Origin: Curtobacterium sp. L6-1
Lineage (GTDB): Bacteria; Actinomycetota; Actinomycetes; Actinomycetales; Microbacteriaceae
DNA: 64,000 bases
Reading direction: 5' to 3'
Assembly: GCF_018885305.1 (NCBI RefSeq)
Contig: NZ_CP076544.1
Location: forward strand, 558,001 to 622,000
The notes under the pieces were generated by a model, which was given only the letters and a program-made list of their open reading frames with translations, was not told the origin of the DNA and did not search any database. The first letter of the stretch is position 1; each line of letters begins with the position of its first letter. A program made the position numbers and the translations under genes. Of the stretch, positions 45,662-54,741 are shown one piece after another.

Positions 45662-45751
45662 GCAGCCGCGTTTCCGGCGCGTTACGGCGCGGTCGCGATC
45701 ACGTAACCGATCCCGGAGGGGCTCCGGACCGGTCCTGTACCGCCCGGCCGG

Positions 45752-45786
45752 TCGTGTACTGTCCTCACGATCGCCCGGTGCGCAGT
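45752..45786 (+). promoter_or_regulatory. Putative promoter of the nucleoside transporter gene
   Basis: TACTGT at about 45757-45762 fits the actinobacterial -10 consensus, giving a start near 45770 and a leader of about 55 nt ahead of the GTG at 45826. A second box, TACCGC, lies some 20 nt upstream. No -35 box is clear. Confidence 0.35.
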
Positions 45787-45825
45787 GACTCCGGGCCGAC
45801 TCCCGATCTCCCCGGAGGAACCCCC

Positions 45826-46899
45826 GTGTCATCTCGTACCCGCCGCGTCGCCATGAGCGGCCTCGCGCTCGTCGGCACCGTCGCCGTGCTCGCCGGCTGT
45901 GCGTCCGCCCCGTCGGACTCCGCCTCGTCCAAGAAGTCCGACTTCCTGCCCTGCATGGTCTCCGACGCCGGTGGCTTCGACGACAAGTCGTTCAACCAGC
46001 TCGGCTTCGAGGGCATGAAGGACGCCGCTGCCGAGATCGGTTCGAAGTTCAAGCAGGCCGAGTCCAAGGACGCCACGGTCTACGACTCGAACATCCAGCA
46101 GCTCGTGAACCAGAACTGTGGCCTCATCGTCACGGTCGGCTTCAACCTCGCCGCCTCGACCAAGAAGCAGGCCGCGGCCAACCCCGACACCGACTTCGCG
46201 ATCATCGACGACAACTCGATCGACGCGGAGAACGTCAAGCCGATCACCTTCGACACCTCGCAGGCCGCCTTCCTGGCCGGCTACGCGGCGGCGTCCTACT
46301 CGAAGTCCGGCACGGTCGGCACCTTCGGCGGCATGCAGATCCCGACCGTCACCATCTTCATGGACGGCTTCGCGGACGGCGTCGAGTACTACAACGAGCA
46401 GAAGAAGAAGGACGTCAAGGTCGTCGGCTGGGACGTCAAGAGCCAGAAGGGCTCCTTCACCGGTGGCTTCGAGGCCGGCACCCAGGCGAAGTCGGTCGCG
46501 CAGTCGCTGCTCGACCAGGAGGCCGACGTGATCCTGCCCGTCGGTGGCCCGATCTACCAGTCCGCCGCAGAGGCCATCAAGGACGCCGACAACGGCTCCG
46601 TCCTCATCGGTGCGGACAGCGACCTCTACGAGGCCGACCCCCGCTACAAGGACATCGCCTTCACCTCGATCGAGAAGGGCATGCGCCCCGCGGTCAAGGA
46701 CGTCGTCGAGCAGGCGTCGAAGGGCGACTTCGCGAAGACCCCGTACGTCGGCACGCTGAAGAACGACGGCGTCGGCATCGCGCCGTTCCACGACTACGAG
46801 TCGAAGGTCGACTCGGGTCTGCAGGGCGAGCTCGACGAGATCAAGTCGGGCATCATCGACGGCTCGATCACCGTCGAGACCGAGGCATCCGTCAAGTAG
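45826..46899 (+). CDS. BMP family nucleoside-binding lipoprotein
   Basis: Extracellular solute-binding lipoprotein (357 residues) of the BmpA/PnrA/Med family, which binds purine and other nucleosides for an ABC importer. Lipobox LAGC lies near residue 25. The family motifs are VSDAGGFDDKSFNQLGFEGM, GFNLAASTKKQA, GGMQIPTVTIFMDGF and VILPVGGPIYQSA. The GTG at 45826 has GGAGGAA 6 nt upstream. The following ATPase, two permeases and nucleoside-salvage enzymes support the substrate class. A terminator-like hairpin separates it from the ATPase gene, so it may be made in excess. Confidence 0.92.
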   Translation: MSSRTRRVAMSGLALVGTVAVLAGCASAPSDSASSKKSDFLPCMVSDAGGFDDKSFNQLGFEGMKDAAAEIGSKFKQAESKDATVYDSNIQQLVNQNCGLIVTVGFNLAASTKKQAAANPDTDFAIIDDNSIDAENVKPITFDTSQAAFLAGYAAASYSKSGTVGTFGGMQIPTVTIFMDGFADGVEYYNEQKKKDVKVVGWDVKSQKGSFTGGFEAGTQAKSVAQSLLDQEADVILPVGGPIYQSAAEAIKDADNGSVLIGADSDLYEADPRYKDIAFTSIEKGMRPAVKDVVEQASKGDFAKTPYVGTLKNDGVGIAPFHDYESKVDSGLQGELDEIKSGIIDGSITVETEASVK

Positions 46900-46905
46900 T
46901 CCGTC

Positions 46906-46941
46906 GAACGCGGGCGGGGGATCACTCCTCCGCCCGCGTTC
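46906..46941 (+). terminator. Hairpin between binding-protein and ATPase genes
   Basis: GAACGCGGGCGG (46906-46917) pairs perfectly with CCGCCCGCGTTC (46930-46941), 12 bp with a 12-nt loop that can extend it. It lies 6 nt after the BMP lipoprotein stop and before the separate leaderless-type promoter of the ATPase gene (TAGACT, 46978-46983). Confidence 0.8.
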
Positions 46942-46990
46942 TCGCGCGCACGGACCGGTGCGCGCCCGAGACAGAAATAGACTCACCGAC

Positions 46991-48511
46991 ATGAAGCTCG
47001 AACTCCGCGGCATCACGAAGCGGTTCGGCAGCCTGGTCGCCAACGACCACATCTCGATCACCGTCCAGCCGGGCGAGGTGCACTGTCTCCTCGGCGAGAA
47101 CGGTGCGGGCAAGTCGACCCTGATGAACGTCCTCTACGGCATGTACCAGGCCGAGGAGGGCGAGATCCTGCTCGACGACGTCGTCCAGCACTTCGACGGA
47201 CCGGGTGACGCCATGCGCTCCGGCATCGGCATGGTGCACCAGCACTTCATGCTCGTCCCCGTCTTCACCGTGGCCGAGAACGTCATGCTCGGACAGGAGG
47301 AGACGGCCTTCGGCGGACGTCTCGACCTCGCCGGCGCCCGCAAGCGCGTCCGGGAGATCTCCGAGCGCTTCGGCTTCGACGTCGACCCCGACGCCCGTGT
47401 CGAGGACCTGCCCGTCGGCGTGCAGCAGCGCGTCGAGATCATCAAGGCGCTGTCCCGCGACGCCTCGGTCCTGGTCTTCGACGAGCCCACGGCCGTCCTG
47501 ACCCCGCAGGAGACCGACGAGCTGATGGGCATCATGCGCCAGCTCCGTGCCGCCGGCACCGCGATCGTCTTCATCACCCACAAGCTCCGCGAGGTCCGTG
47601 AGGTCGCCGACCGCATCACGGTGATCCGTCTCGGCAAGGTCGTCGGCGAGGCGTCCCCGGCCGCGTCGAACAGCGAACTCGCCGCCCTGATGGTCGGCCG
47701 CAGCGTCGAGCTCGTCGTCGACAAGGCACCGGCGACCCCGGGGGAGGCCGCCCTCGTCGTCGAGGACGTCACCGTCACCGACGCCACCGGCCACGTGCTC
47801 GTCGACGACGTGTCGTTCACGGTCCGCCGCGGCGAGGTGCTCGCCATCGCCGGCGTGCAGGGCAACGGCCAGACCGAGCTCACCGAGGCGATCATGGGCC
47901 TCGAGCCGGTCCGCTCCGGCCGCATCACGCTCGACGGCCGCGAGGTCACCGGGCGCAGCGTCAAGCAGATCCTCGACGCCGGTGTCGGGTTCGTGCCCGA
48001 GGACCGCAAGGAGGACGGGCTGGTCGGCGAGTTCACGATCGCCGAGAACCTCATGCTCGACCGTGCCGACGCCGCCGAGTTCGTCCGCGCCGGCACGATC
48101 CGCGCCGCCGAGCGGGACAGCTTCGCCGACGAGAAGATCGCCGAGTTCGACATCCGCACGCCTGGTCGCACCACGGCGGCCGGCCGGCTGTCCGGCGGCA
48201 ACCAGCAGAAGATCGTCCTCGCCCGCGAACTGAGCCGTCCCCTGCGGCTGTTCGTCGCCGCGCAGCCCACGCGCGGCATCGACGTCGGGTCGATCGAGTT
48301 CGTGCACAAGCGCATCGTCGAGACCCGCGACAGCGGCGTCCCGGTGATCGTCGTCTCCACCGAGCTCGACGAGGTCGTCGCGCTCGCCGACCGGATCGCC
48401 GTGATGTACCGCGGCACGATCGTCGGCATCGTCCCCGCGTCCACCCCCCGGGACGTCCTCGGACTCATGATGGCGGGCGAACTGCCCGCAGGAACGGAGC
48501 TCGCCGCGTGA
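46991..48511 (+). CDS. Nucleoside ABC importer ATPase (two nucleotide-binding domains)
   Basis: 506 residues, NupA/RbsA type. The first domain has Walker A GENGAGKST and signature region LPVGVQQRVEI, with Walker B VLVFDEPTAVLT. The second has the degenerate Walker A GVQGNGQTE and a strong signature LSGGNQQKIVLARELSRP. That asymmetry is usual in this class. The ATG at 46991 is preceded by TAGACT ending 7 nt upstream (leaderless pattern). It overlaps the first permease gene by 4 nt. Confidence 0.94.
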   Translation: MKLELRGITKRFGSLVANDHISITVQPGEVHCLLGENGAGKSTLMNVLYGMYQAEEGEILLDDVVQHFDGPGDAMRSGIGMVHQHFMLVPVFTVAENVMLGQEETAFGGRLDLAGARKRVREISERFGFDVDPDARVEDLPVGVQQRVEIIKALSRDASVLVFDEPTAVLTPQETDELMGIMRQLRAAGTAIVFITHKLREVREVADRITVIRLGKVVGEASPAASNSELAALMVGRSVELVVDKAPATPGEAALVVEDVTVTDATGHVLVDDVSFTVRRGEVLAIAGVQGNGQTELTEAIMGLEPVRSGRITLDGREVTGRSVKQILDAGVGFVPEDRKEDGLVGEFTIAENLMLDRADAAEFVRAGTIRAAERDSFADEKIAEFDIRTPGRTTAAGRLSGGNQQKIVLARELSRPLRLFVAAQPTRGIDVGSIEFVHKRIVETRDSGVPVIVVSTELDEVVALADRIAVMYRGTIVGIVPASTPRDVLGLMMAGELPAGTELAA

Positions 48512-49938
48512 GCGACACCACGCCGGAGCACGGCGGCGCCACCCCGCCGTCGGACCGCACCCAGCCCGCCGACGCCACCACGGGCCTCCCGGCCGGTGCC
48601 GGGACCGCCGCGGACGCGACCACCGCGACCACCGCGGCCGACGCATCCACGCCGGCCGTCGACGACCGCCTGCAGGAGGTGTCGGGCGCCCCGCACCTGA
48701 TGACCGACTCGGCGACCGACAGCGAACGCCGCGAGGGCCGCTGGAGCGACGCGCTCCGGAGCATCGTGAACGGCTCGGTCCTGACGACCGTGCTCGCCGT
48801 CGTCCTCGCCCTCGTCGCGAGCGGTGTCCTCATCGCCCTCACCGACAAGGACGTGCAGGCCGCGGCCGGGTACTTCTTCGCCCGGCCCGTCGACACCCTG
48901 CGCGCGATCGGCACGGCCGTCGGCGGCTCCTACTCGTCGCTCTTCCAGGGCTCGGTCGTCAACTTCGGCGCACCGTCCGCCGCCGCCGCGATCGCCCCGA
49001 TCACGCGCTCGGTCGACTACGCCGTCCCGCTCGTGGTCGCCGGACTCGGCGTCGCCGTGGCGTTCCGCACCGGACTGTTCAACATCGGCGGTCAGGGGCA
49101 GGTCCTCGTGGCCGCCGCGGCCGCCGGCTGGGTCGGGTTCTCGTTCGACCTGCCCGCCGCGGTCCACATCCCGCTCACGATCGTCGCCGGCATCGTCGGC
49201 GGTGCGGTCTGGGCGGGGATCGTCGGACTCCTCAAGGCGCGCACCGGTGCCAACGAGGTCGTCCTCACGATCATGCTCAACTACGTCGCCCTGTACCTGG
49301 TGAGCTTCATGCTCCGCACCCCGGGGCTCCTGCAGGCCGGCGGCAGCCCGAACCCGATCTCGCCGCCCACGCGCGACTCCGCGGTGCTCCCGGCACTGTT
49401 CGGCGAGCGGTACGGCATCGACCTCGGGTTCGTCGTCGCCCTCGCCGCCGTCGTCGCGGTGTGGTGGCTGATGAACAAGTCGTCGCTCGGCTTCCGGTTC
49501 CGCACCGTGGGCGAGAACCCGCGTGCCGCCCGGGTGGCCGGCATGAGCGTGCCGATGCTGACCATCTGGGTGATGGTCATCTCCGGTGGCCTCATCGGCA
49601 TCGCCGGCGCCTACCAGGTCGAGGGCGCGGTCACGACCGGGTTCACGTCGGGCATCGACGCCGGCATCGGCTTCGACGCGATCACCGTGGCCCTGCTCGG
49701 CCGGTCCAAGCCCTGGGGTACCTTCTGGGCGGCGATCCTGTTCGGCGTGCTGAAGAACGGCGGCTACGCCATGCAGGCCGCCAACGGCATCCCGATCGAC
49801 ATCGTCAGCGTCATCCAGGCCCTCATCGTCCTGTTCATCGCGGCCCCGCCGCTCGTCCGCGCGATCTTCCGGATCCCGCAGCCGGGCGCCCGTCGACGCA
49901 CCAAGCAGAGCACCAAGCGGAAGGCAGTCGCCGCGTGA
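48508..49938 (+). CDS. Nucleoside ABC importer permease, subunit 1
   Basis: 476 residues, NupP/YufP-like. An N-terminal cytoplasmic extension of about 80 residues, rich in Thr/Ala, precedes about ten membrane helices. The family segment GLGVAVAFRTGLFNIGGQGQ is present, as is GENPRAARVAGM, the coupling region for the ATPase. It ends in a basic tail. It overlaps both neighbours by 4 nt. Confidence 0.93.
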   Translation: MSDTTPEHGGATPPSDRTQPADATTGLPAGAGTAADATTATTAADASTPAVDDRLQEVSGAPHLMTDSATDSERREGRWSDALRSIVNGSVLTTVLAVVLALVASGVLIALTDKDVQAAAGYFFARPVDTLRAIGTAVGGSYSSLFQGSVVNFGAPSAAAAIAPITRSVDYAVPLVVAGLGVAVAFRTGLFNIGGQGQVLVAAAAAGWVGFSFDLPAAVHIPLTIVAGIVGGAVWAGIVGLLKARTGANEVVLTIMLNYVALYLVSFMLRTPGLLQAGGSPNPISPPTRDSAVLPALFGERYGIDLGFVVALAAVVAVWWLMNKSSLGFRFRTVGENPRAARVAGMSVPMLTIWVMVISGGLIGIAGAYQVEGAVTTGFTSGIDAGIGFDAITVALLGRSKPWGTFWAAILFGVLKNGGYAMQAANGIPIDIVSVIQALIVLFIAAPPLVRAIFRIPQPGARRRTKQSTKRKAVAA

Positions 49939-51224
49939 GCACCCTCAGCCCCACGGCGGTCCCGGCGACCCCCGTCGACGGCCGCCCGGTCGAGACCACC
50001 CGGAGCTGGAAGGCGCCCGTCGCCTTCGCCGTCTTCACGGTGCTCGCCGGCGTCCTGTTCCTCATCGTCGGCGGTGACGGGACCACCACGTTCCGGCTCG
50101 CGAACGCTGGCGACTTCGTGCAGCTGCCGAACGTCGGCCTGCCCGCCCGGGCGACCGGCGTGGTCGTCGTCGTGCTCCTCGCCGCCGTGACGGCGGCCGC
50201 CTTCGCCCTGGTTGGCAACCACCGTCCGGTGCCGCTCTGGCTGACGAGCGTGTTCGCCGTCCTGTTCGTCGTCGGCTTCCTCACCTGGTCGGCCGCAGGC
50301 AAGACCATCCCCCTGCCGGGTCTGCTCGTCGGTGCGATCGGCCTGAGCGTGCCGCTCGTGTTCGGTGCGCTCGGCGGCGTCATCTCGGAGCGCGTCGGTG
50401 TCGTGAACATCGCGATCGAGGGCCAGTTCCTCGCCGGCGCCTTCACGTCGGCGCTCATCGCGTCGATCACCGGCTCGGCCTGGGTCGGTCTGGTCGGGGC
50501 GCTCGTCGCCGGCGTGCTCGTCTCGTTCGTCCTCGCGGCGTTCAGCATCAAGTACCTCGTCGACCAGGTCATCGTCGGTGTCGTCATCAACGCGTTCATC
50601 TCCGGTCTGACCGGGTTCCTGTACTCGCAGGTGCTGTCGCCGGCCGAGACGACCCTGAACGTCGGCATCCGCTTCCCGAAGGTCGAGATCCCGGTGCTGC
50701 ACCAGATCCCGGTCATCGGCCCGGTGTTCTTCGAGCAGACGGTCATCGTCTACCTGGCCTACGTCGCGGTCGCGGTCGTCACCTTCGCGCTGTTCAAGAC
50801 CCGCTGGGGCCTGCGCCTCCGTGCGGTTGGCGAGCACCCGGAAGCGGCGGACACCGTCGGCATCAACGTCACCGGCACCCGGTTCTGGAACGTCTCGCTC
50901 GCGGGCGCGATCGCGGGTCTGGGCGGCGCGTACTTCACGCTCGACGCCGTCGGCCCCTTCACGAAGGACATGACCGCGGGTGCCGGCTACATCGCCCTGG
51001 CCGCCGTCATCTTCGGCCGCTGGGACCCGATCAAGGCGACCCTCGCGGCCCTGCTGTTCGGCTTCGCGTCGAACCTGCAGAACACCCTCGGCGCGATCAA
51101 CTCGCCGGTGCCGAGCGAGTTCCTGCTCATGCTGCCCTACGTCGTGACGATCTTCGCGGTCGCCGGCCTGGTCGGGCAGTCGCGCGGACCGGCGGCGTCC
51201 GGCAAGCCGTACATCAAGAACTAG
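49935..51224 (+). CDS. Nucleoside ABC importer permease, subunit 2
   Basis: 429 residues, NupQ/YufQ-like. Eight to ten membrane helices; GGVISERVGVVNIAIEGQFL is the family motif, and GEHPEAADTVGINVTGTRFW the coupling loop. The GTG at 49935 overlaps the previous stop. Cytidine deaminase starts 16 nt after its stop, so import and salvage genes appear to be one transcription unit. Confidence 0.93.
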   Translation: MSTLSPTAVPATPVDGRPVETTRSWKAPVAFAVFTVLAGVLFLIVGGDGTTTFRLANAGDFVQLPNVGLPARATGVVVVVLLAAVTAAAFALVGNHRPVPLWLTSVFAVLFVVGFLTWSAAGKTIPLPGLLVGAIGLSVPLVFGALGGVISERVGVVNIAIEGQFLAGAFTSALIASITGSAWVGLVGALVAGVLVSFVLAAFSIKYLVDQVIVGVVINAFISGLTGFLYSQVLSPAETTLNVGIRFPKVEIPVLHQIPVIGPVFFEQTVIVYLAYVAVAVVTFALFKTRWGLRLRAVGEHPEAADTVGINVTGTRFWNVSLAGAIAGLGGAYFTLDAVGPFTKDMTAGAGYIALAAVIFGRWDPIKATLAALLFGFASNLQNTLGAINSPVPSEFLLMLPYVVTIFAVAGLVGQSRGPAASGKPYIKN

Positions 51225-51240
51225 CCGGGAGGCCCGCCAC

Positions 51241-51753
51241 ATGACCGACACGAACGCTGCGGACCGCGACCAGGTCGCGGACGCGACCGCCTGGACGGAC
51301 CCGGCCACGAGCCTCCCGTCCGACCCGGACGCCGTGATCGACGGGAGCGTCGACGTCGACTGGGACGCCCTGCGCGATGCGGCGACGACCGCCATGGGTC
51401 GGGCGTACGCGCCGTACTCCTCGTTCCCGGTCGGGGCCGCGGCGCTCACCGACGACGGCCGGATCGTGTCCGGCTGCAACATCGAGAACGCGTCGTACGG
51501 GGTCACCCTGTGCGCCGAGTGCTCGCTCGTCTCGCAGCTGCACATGACGGGTGGCGGCAAGCTCGTCGCGTTCACCTGCGTGGACGGCGACGGCGCGACC
51601 CTGATGCCGTGCGGCCGCTGCCGGCAACTGCTGTTCGAGCACTCGACCGAGGGCATGCTCCTCGAGACCGTCTCGGGCATCCGCACCATCGACGAGGTCC
51701 TGCCGGACGCCTTCGGGCCCCGCACCCTCGCCACGTACCGACAGGAGCACTGA
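51241..51753 (+). CDS. cdd: Cytidine deaminase
   Basis: Deaminates cytidine and deoxycytidine to uridine and deoxyuridine. 170 residues; the first 45 are an acidic extension, and the conserved fold starts at RAYAPYSSFPVGAAAL. The zinc ligands lie in LCAECSL and MPCGRCRQ. GGGAGG lies about 10 nt before the ATG. Followed after 3 nt by deoA. Confidence 0.94.
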   Translation: MTDTNAADRDQVADATAWTDPATSLPSDPDAVIDGSVDVDWDALRDAATTAMGRAYAPYSSFPVGAAALTDDGRIVSGCNIENASYGVTLCAECSLVSQLHMTGGGKLVAFTCVDGDGATLMPCGRCRQLLFEHSTEGMLLETVSGIRTIDEVLPDAFGPRTLATYRQEH

Positions 51754-51756
51754 ACC

Positions 51757-53043
51757 ATGGCAGTCGAGCCGTTCGACACCGTCGACCTCATCCGCACGAA
51801 GCGGTCGCACGGGACGCTGTCCACCGCCGAGATCGACTGGCTGGTCGACGCCTACACGCGCGGCTACGTCGGCGACGAGCAGATGGCCGCCCTGGCGATG
51901 GCGATCTTCCTCAACGGCATGGAGCGTCGCGAGATCAAGGACCTGACGCTCGCGATGATCGCGTCGGGGGAGCGGATGTCGTTCGGCTCGCTCGGCAAGA
52001 CGACCGTGGACAAGCACTCGACCGGCGGTGTCGGCGACAAGATCACCCTGCCGCTCGCCCCCCTCGTCGCCACGTTCGGCGTCGCGGTGCCGCAGCTGTC
52101 CGGCCGCGGGCTCGGCCACACCGGCGGGACGCTCGACAAGCTCGAGTCGATCCCCGGCTGGCAGGCCGCGGTCTCGAACGAGCGCATGACCGAGATCCTC
52201 GACCAGGTCGGCGCCGTCATCTGCGCCGCCGGTTCGGGTCTGGCCCCGGCCGACAAGAAGCTCTACGCCCTGCGGGACATCACCGGCACGGTCGAGTGCA
52301 TCCCGCTCATCGCGTCGAGCATCATGTCGAAGAAGATCGCCGAGGGCACGGCCGCGCTCGTGCTCGACGTGAAATTCGGTTCGGGCGCGTTCATGGCGGA
52401 CTTCGAGCAGTCGAAGCTCCTCGCCCAGACGATGGTCGACCTCGGCAAGGACGCGGGCGTCGCGACCTCGGCGCTGCTCACCGACATGGAGGTCCCGCTC
52501 GGTCTGACGATCGGCAACGCCCTCGAGGTCCGGGAGTCCGTCGAGGTCCTCGCCGGCGGCGGCCCCGCCGACGTGGTGGAGCTGACGGTGTCCCTGGCGG
52601 AGGAGATGCTGCGACTGGCCGGCGTCCCCGACGCCGACCCCGCCGCCGCCCTCGCCGACGGCCGTGCGATGGACACGTGGCGACGCATGATCGAGGCCCA
52701 GGGCGGTGACGCCTCGGCCACGCTGCCGGTCGCCGCGGAGTCGCACGTCGTCACGGCGACCGAGTCCGGCGTGCTCGCGACGCAGGAGGCGCTGCCCTTC
52801 GGCATCGCCGCCTGGCGTCTCGGCGCCGGCCGCGCCCGTGCGCAGGACCCGGTGCAGGCCGGCGCCGGCATCGAGCTGCACGTCAAGCCGGGCGACACCG
52901 TCACGGCCGGGCAGCCGCTGTGGACGCTCCACACCGACGAGCCCGCCCGGTTCGAGCGCGCGCTCGAGTCGCTGGAGGGCGCCTGGTCGATCGGCGACGC
53001 CGCGCCGGAGCGCGGGCCGATCGTGCGCGAGCGGATCCAGTAG
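51757..53043 (+). CDS. deoA: Thymidine (pyrimidine-nucleoside) phosphorylase
   Basis: Phosphorolyses thymidine and deoxyuridine to base plus deoxyribose 1-phosphate. 428 residues. KTTVDKHSTGGVGDKITLPL is the phosphate-binding family signature, and SGRGLGHTGGTLDKLESIPG follows. The C-terminal domain has RMIEAQGGD. The ATG starts 3 nt after cdd. A strong hairpin follows, closing this operon. Confidence 0.95.
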   Translation: MAVEPFDTVDLIRTKRSHGTLSTAEIDWLVDAYTRGYVGDEQMAALAMAIFLNGMERREIKDLTLAMIASGERMSFGSLGKTTVDKHSTGGVGDKITLPLAPLVATFGVAVPQLSGRGLGHTGGTLDKLESIPGWQAAVSNERMTEILDQVGAVICAAGSGLAPADKKLYALRDITGTVECIPLIASSIMSKKIAEGTAALVLDVKFGSGAFMADFEQSKLLAQTMVDLGKDAGVATSALLTDMEVPLGLTIGNALEVRESVEVLAGGGPADVVELTVSLAEEMLRLAGVPDADPAAALADGRAMDTWRRMIEAQGGDASATLPVAAESHVVTATESGVLATQEALPFGIAAWRLGAGRARAQDPVQAGAGIELHVKPGDTVTAGQPLWTLHTDEPARFERALESLEGAWSIGDAAPERGPIVRERIQ

Positions 53044-53058
53044 GGGCGGTCACGTCCC

Positions 53059-53115
53059 GACCGACCGCCGGACCGGAGGCTCCCCGCGCGCGGTGTGGGG
53101 AGCCTCCAGTCGGTC
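53059..53115 (+). terminator. Terminator after deoA
   Basis: GGAGGCTCCCC (53075-53085) pairs perfectly with GGGGAGCCTCC (53097-53107), and outer GACCGAC (53059-53065) pairs with GTCGGTC (53109-53115). It shares the GGAGGC core with the GACGGACGGGAGGCC hairpins elsewhere in the window but has a different outer arm. Confidence 0.8.
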
Positions 53116-53143
53116 GTCCACAGCGTTGTGGCCGTCCCCCTGC

Positions 53144-53168
53144 GGTGGTCGGTGACCACCGCTAGCCT
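53144..53168 (+). promoter_or_regulatory. Palindromic operator plus leaderless -10 box of the add-PTS operon
   Basis: GGTGGTC (53144-53150) and GACCACC (53154-53160) form a perfect inverted repeat around GGT. The -10 box TAGCCT (53163-53168) starts 2 nt later, and the add ATG lies 6 nt beyond it. A protein bound to the palindrome would block RNA polymerase, so this looks like a repressor site for add and the genes that follow. Confidence 0.6.
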
Positions 53169-53174
53169 GGGGGC

Positions 53175-54287
53175 ATGAGCGACGCCGCCCCCATCTACCG
53201 CCTGCCCGACGCCGGAGCGGTCATCAACGACCTGCCCAAGGTCTCGCTGCACGACCACCTGGACGGCGGCCTCCGACCGGCCACGATCATCGAGCTCGCG
53301 GCGGCGGACGGCGTCGACCTCCCGACCACCGACGCGGCCGAGCTGGCCACCTGGTTCGCCGAGCAGTCGAACTCCGGGTCGCTCGTCGAGTACCTGAAGA
53401 CCTTCGACGTCACCACGGCCGTCATGCAGACCGCGGCGGGCCTGACGCGCGTCGCTCGCGAGTTCGTCGAGGACCTCGTCGCCGACGGTGTCGTCTACGG
53501 CGAGATCCGCTGGGCGCCCGAGCAGCACCTGCAGCGCGGGCTCACGCTCGACCAGACCGTCGAGGCCGTGCAGGCGGGCATCGAGGAAGCGGTCGACGCC
53601 GCCGGTGGCTCCATCCGCATCGGCCAGCTCGTCACCGCCATGCGCCACGCCGACCGCGCGATGGAGATCGCCGAGCTGGCCGTCCGCCACCGCGACCGCG
53701 GCGTCGTCGGGTTCGACATCGCCGGGGCCGAGGCCGGCTTCCCGGCGTCGAACCACCGCGCCGCGTTCGACTACCTGGCGTCCGAGCTCTTCCCCGTCAC
53801 GGTGCACGCCGGAGAAGCCGACGGGCTCGCCTCCATCCGCTCGGCGCTCGTCGACGGTCGGGCGCTCCGCCTCGGCCACGGCGTCCGCGTCTACGAGGAC
53901 GTCACGCTGACCGACGGCGGCGACGGGTCCATGCTCGCCACCCTCGGCGAGGTGGCGTCCTGGGTGCGCGACCGCGAGATCCCGCTCGAGGTCTCGCCGC
54001 AGTCGAACCTGCAGACCGGCGCCGTCGCAGCGTGGGGCGACGACCTGGCGGACCACCCGATCGACGTGCTCTACCAGCTCGGCTTCCGGGTCACCGTGAA
54101 CACCGACAACCGCCTGATGAGCAACACGTCGCTGTCGAAGGAGCTCGCGCTCCTCGCGGGCACGTTCGGCTACGACCTCGACGACCTGGCCGCGTTCCAG
54201 ATCAACGCCGCGTTGGGCTCCTTCCTGCCGCTCGAGGACCGCGAGGAGATCATCGCCGCGATCACGGCCGGGTACGCGGAGGCCTGA
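53175..54287 (+). CDS. add: Adenosine deaminase
   Basis: Converts adenosine and deoxyadenosine to inosine and deoxyinosine. 370 residues. The zinc-binding His-x-His is at 26 and 28 (LHDHLDGG); later motifs are VTVHAGEADG, LGHGVRV and NTDNRLMSNTSL with the metal-binding Asp. The ATG is 6 nt after TAGCCT, so translation probably starts on a leaderless mRNA. Followed after 4 nt by the PTS IIA gene. Confidence 0.94.
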   Translation: MSDAAPIYRLPDAGAVINDLPKVSLHDHLDGGLRPATIIELAAADGVDLPTTDAAELATWFAEQSNSGSLVEYLKTFDVTTAVMQTAAGLTRVAREFVEDLVADGVVYGEIRWAPEQHLQRGLTLDQTVEAVQAGIEEAVDAAGGSIRIGQLVTAMRHADRAMEIAELAVRHRDRGVVGFDIAGAEAGFPASNHRAAFDYLASELFPVTVHAGEADGLASIRSALVDGRALRLGHGVRVYEDVTLTDGGDGSMLATLGEVASWVRDREIPLEVSPQSNLQTGAVAAWGDDLADHPIDVLYQLGFRVTVNTDNRLMSNTSLSKELALLAGTFGYDLDDLAAFQINAALGSFLPLEDREEIIAAITAGYAEA

Positions 54288-54291
54288 GCTG

Positions 54292-54741
54292 ATGGGGCTG
54301 CCGCCGCTGCCGGACCACGCCGTCGTGCTCGGGGCGTCCGCGTCGTCGTGGCGTGATGCGCTGCGGACGGTCGGCGGCGCCCTCGTGACCTCCGGGGCGA
54401 CCACGGACGCGTACACCGACGCCATGGTCGACATGGTGGAGGAGCACGGGCCGTACATCGTCATCTCGCCCGGGCTGGCCTTCGCCCACGCCCGACCTGG
54501 GGCGAGCGTGCTCCGGGACGGGTTGGCGGTCGTCACGCTCGCCGGGCCCGTCGCCTTCGGGCACCCGCACAACGACCCCGTCTCGGTGGTGCTCGGGCTC
54601 GCCGTCGCCGAGGTCGGCACCCACCTCGAGTCCATCGGGGCGATCGCGAACCTGTTCAACGACGCCTCGGTCACCGGACGGCTGGCCGCCGCGACGACGC
54701 CTGAACAGGTCCGGACCATCATGGGAGTGACGAACGCGTGA
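54292..54741 (+). CDS. PTS EIIA component (ascorbate/mannitol-fructose superfamily)
   Basis: 149 residues. The putative phosphorylated histidine is His66 in LAFAHARPG, and VAFGHPHNDPVSVVLGLA includes the second conserved histidine of UlaC-type EIIA proteins. It lies between add and a EIIB gene and overlaps the latter by 4 nt. No EIIC permease gene is in the window. Its neighbours suggest a link to nucleoside or pentose metabolism, but the sugar and even a transport role are unproven. Confidence 0.88.
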   Translation: MGLPPLPDHAVVLGASASSWRDALRTVGGALVTSGATTDAYTDAMVDMVEEHGPYIVISPGLAFAHARPGASVLRDGLAVVTLAGPVAFGHPHNDPVSVVLGLAVAEVGTHLESIGAIANLFNDASVTGRLAAATTPEQVRTIMGVTNA

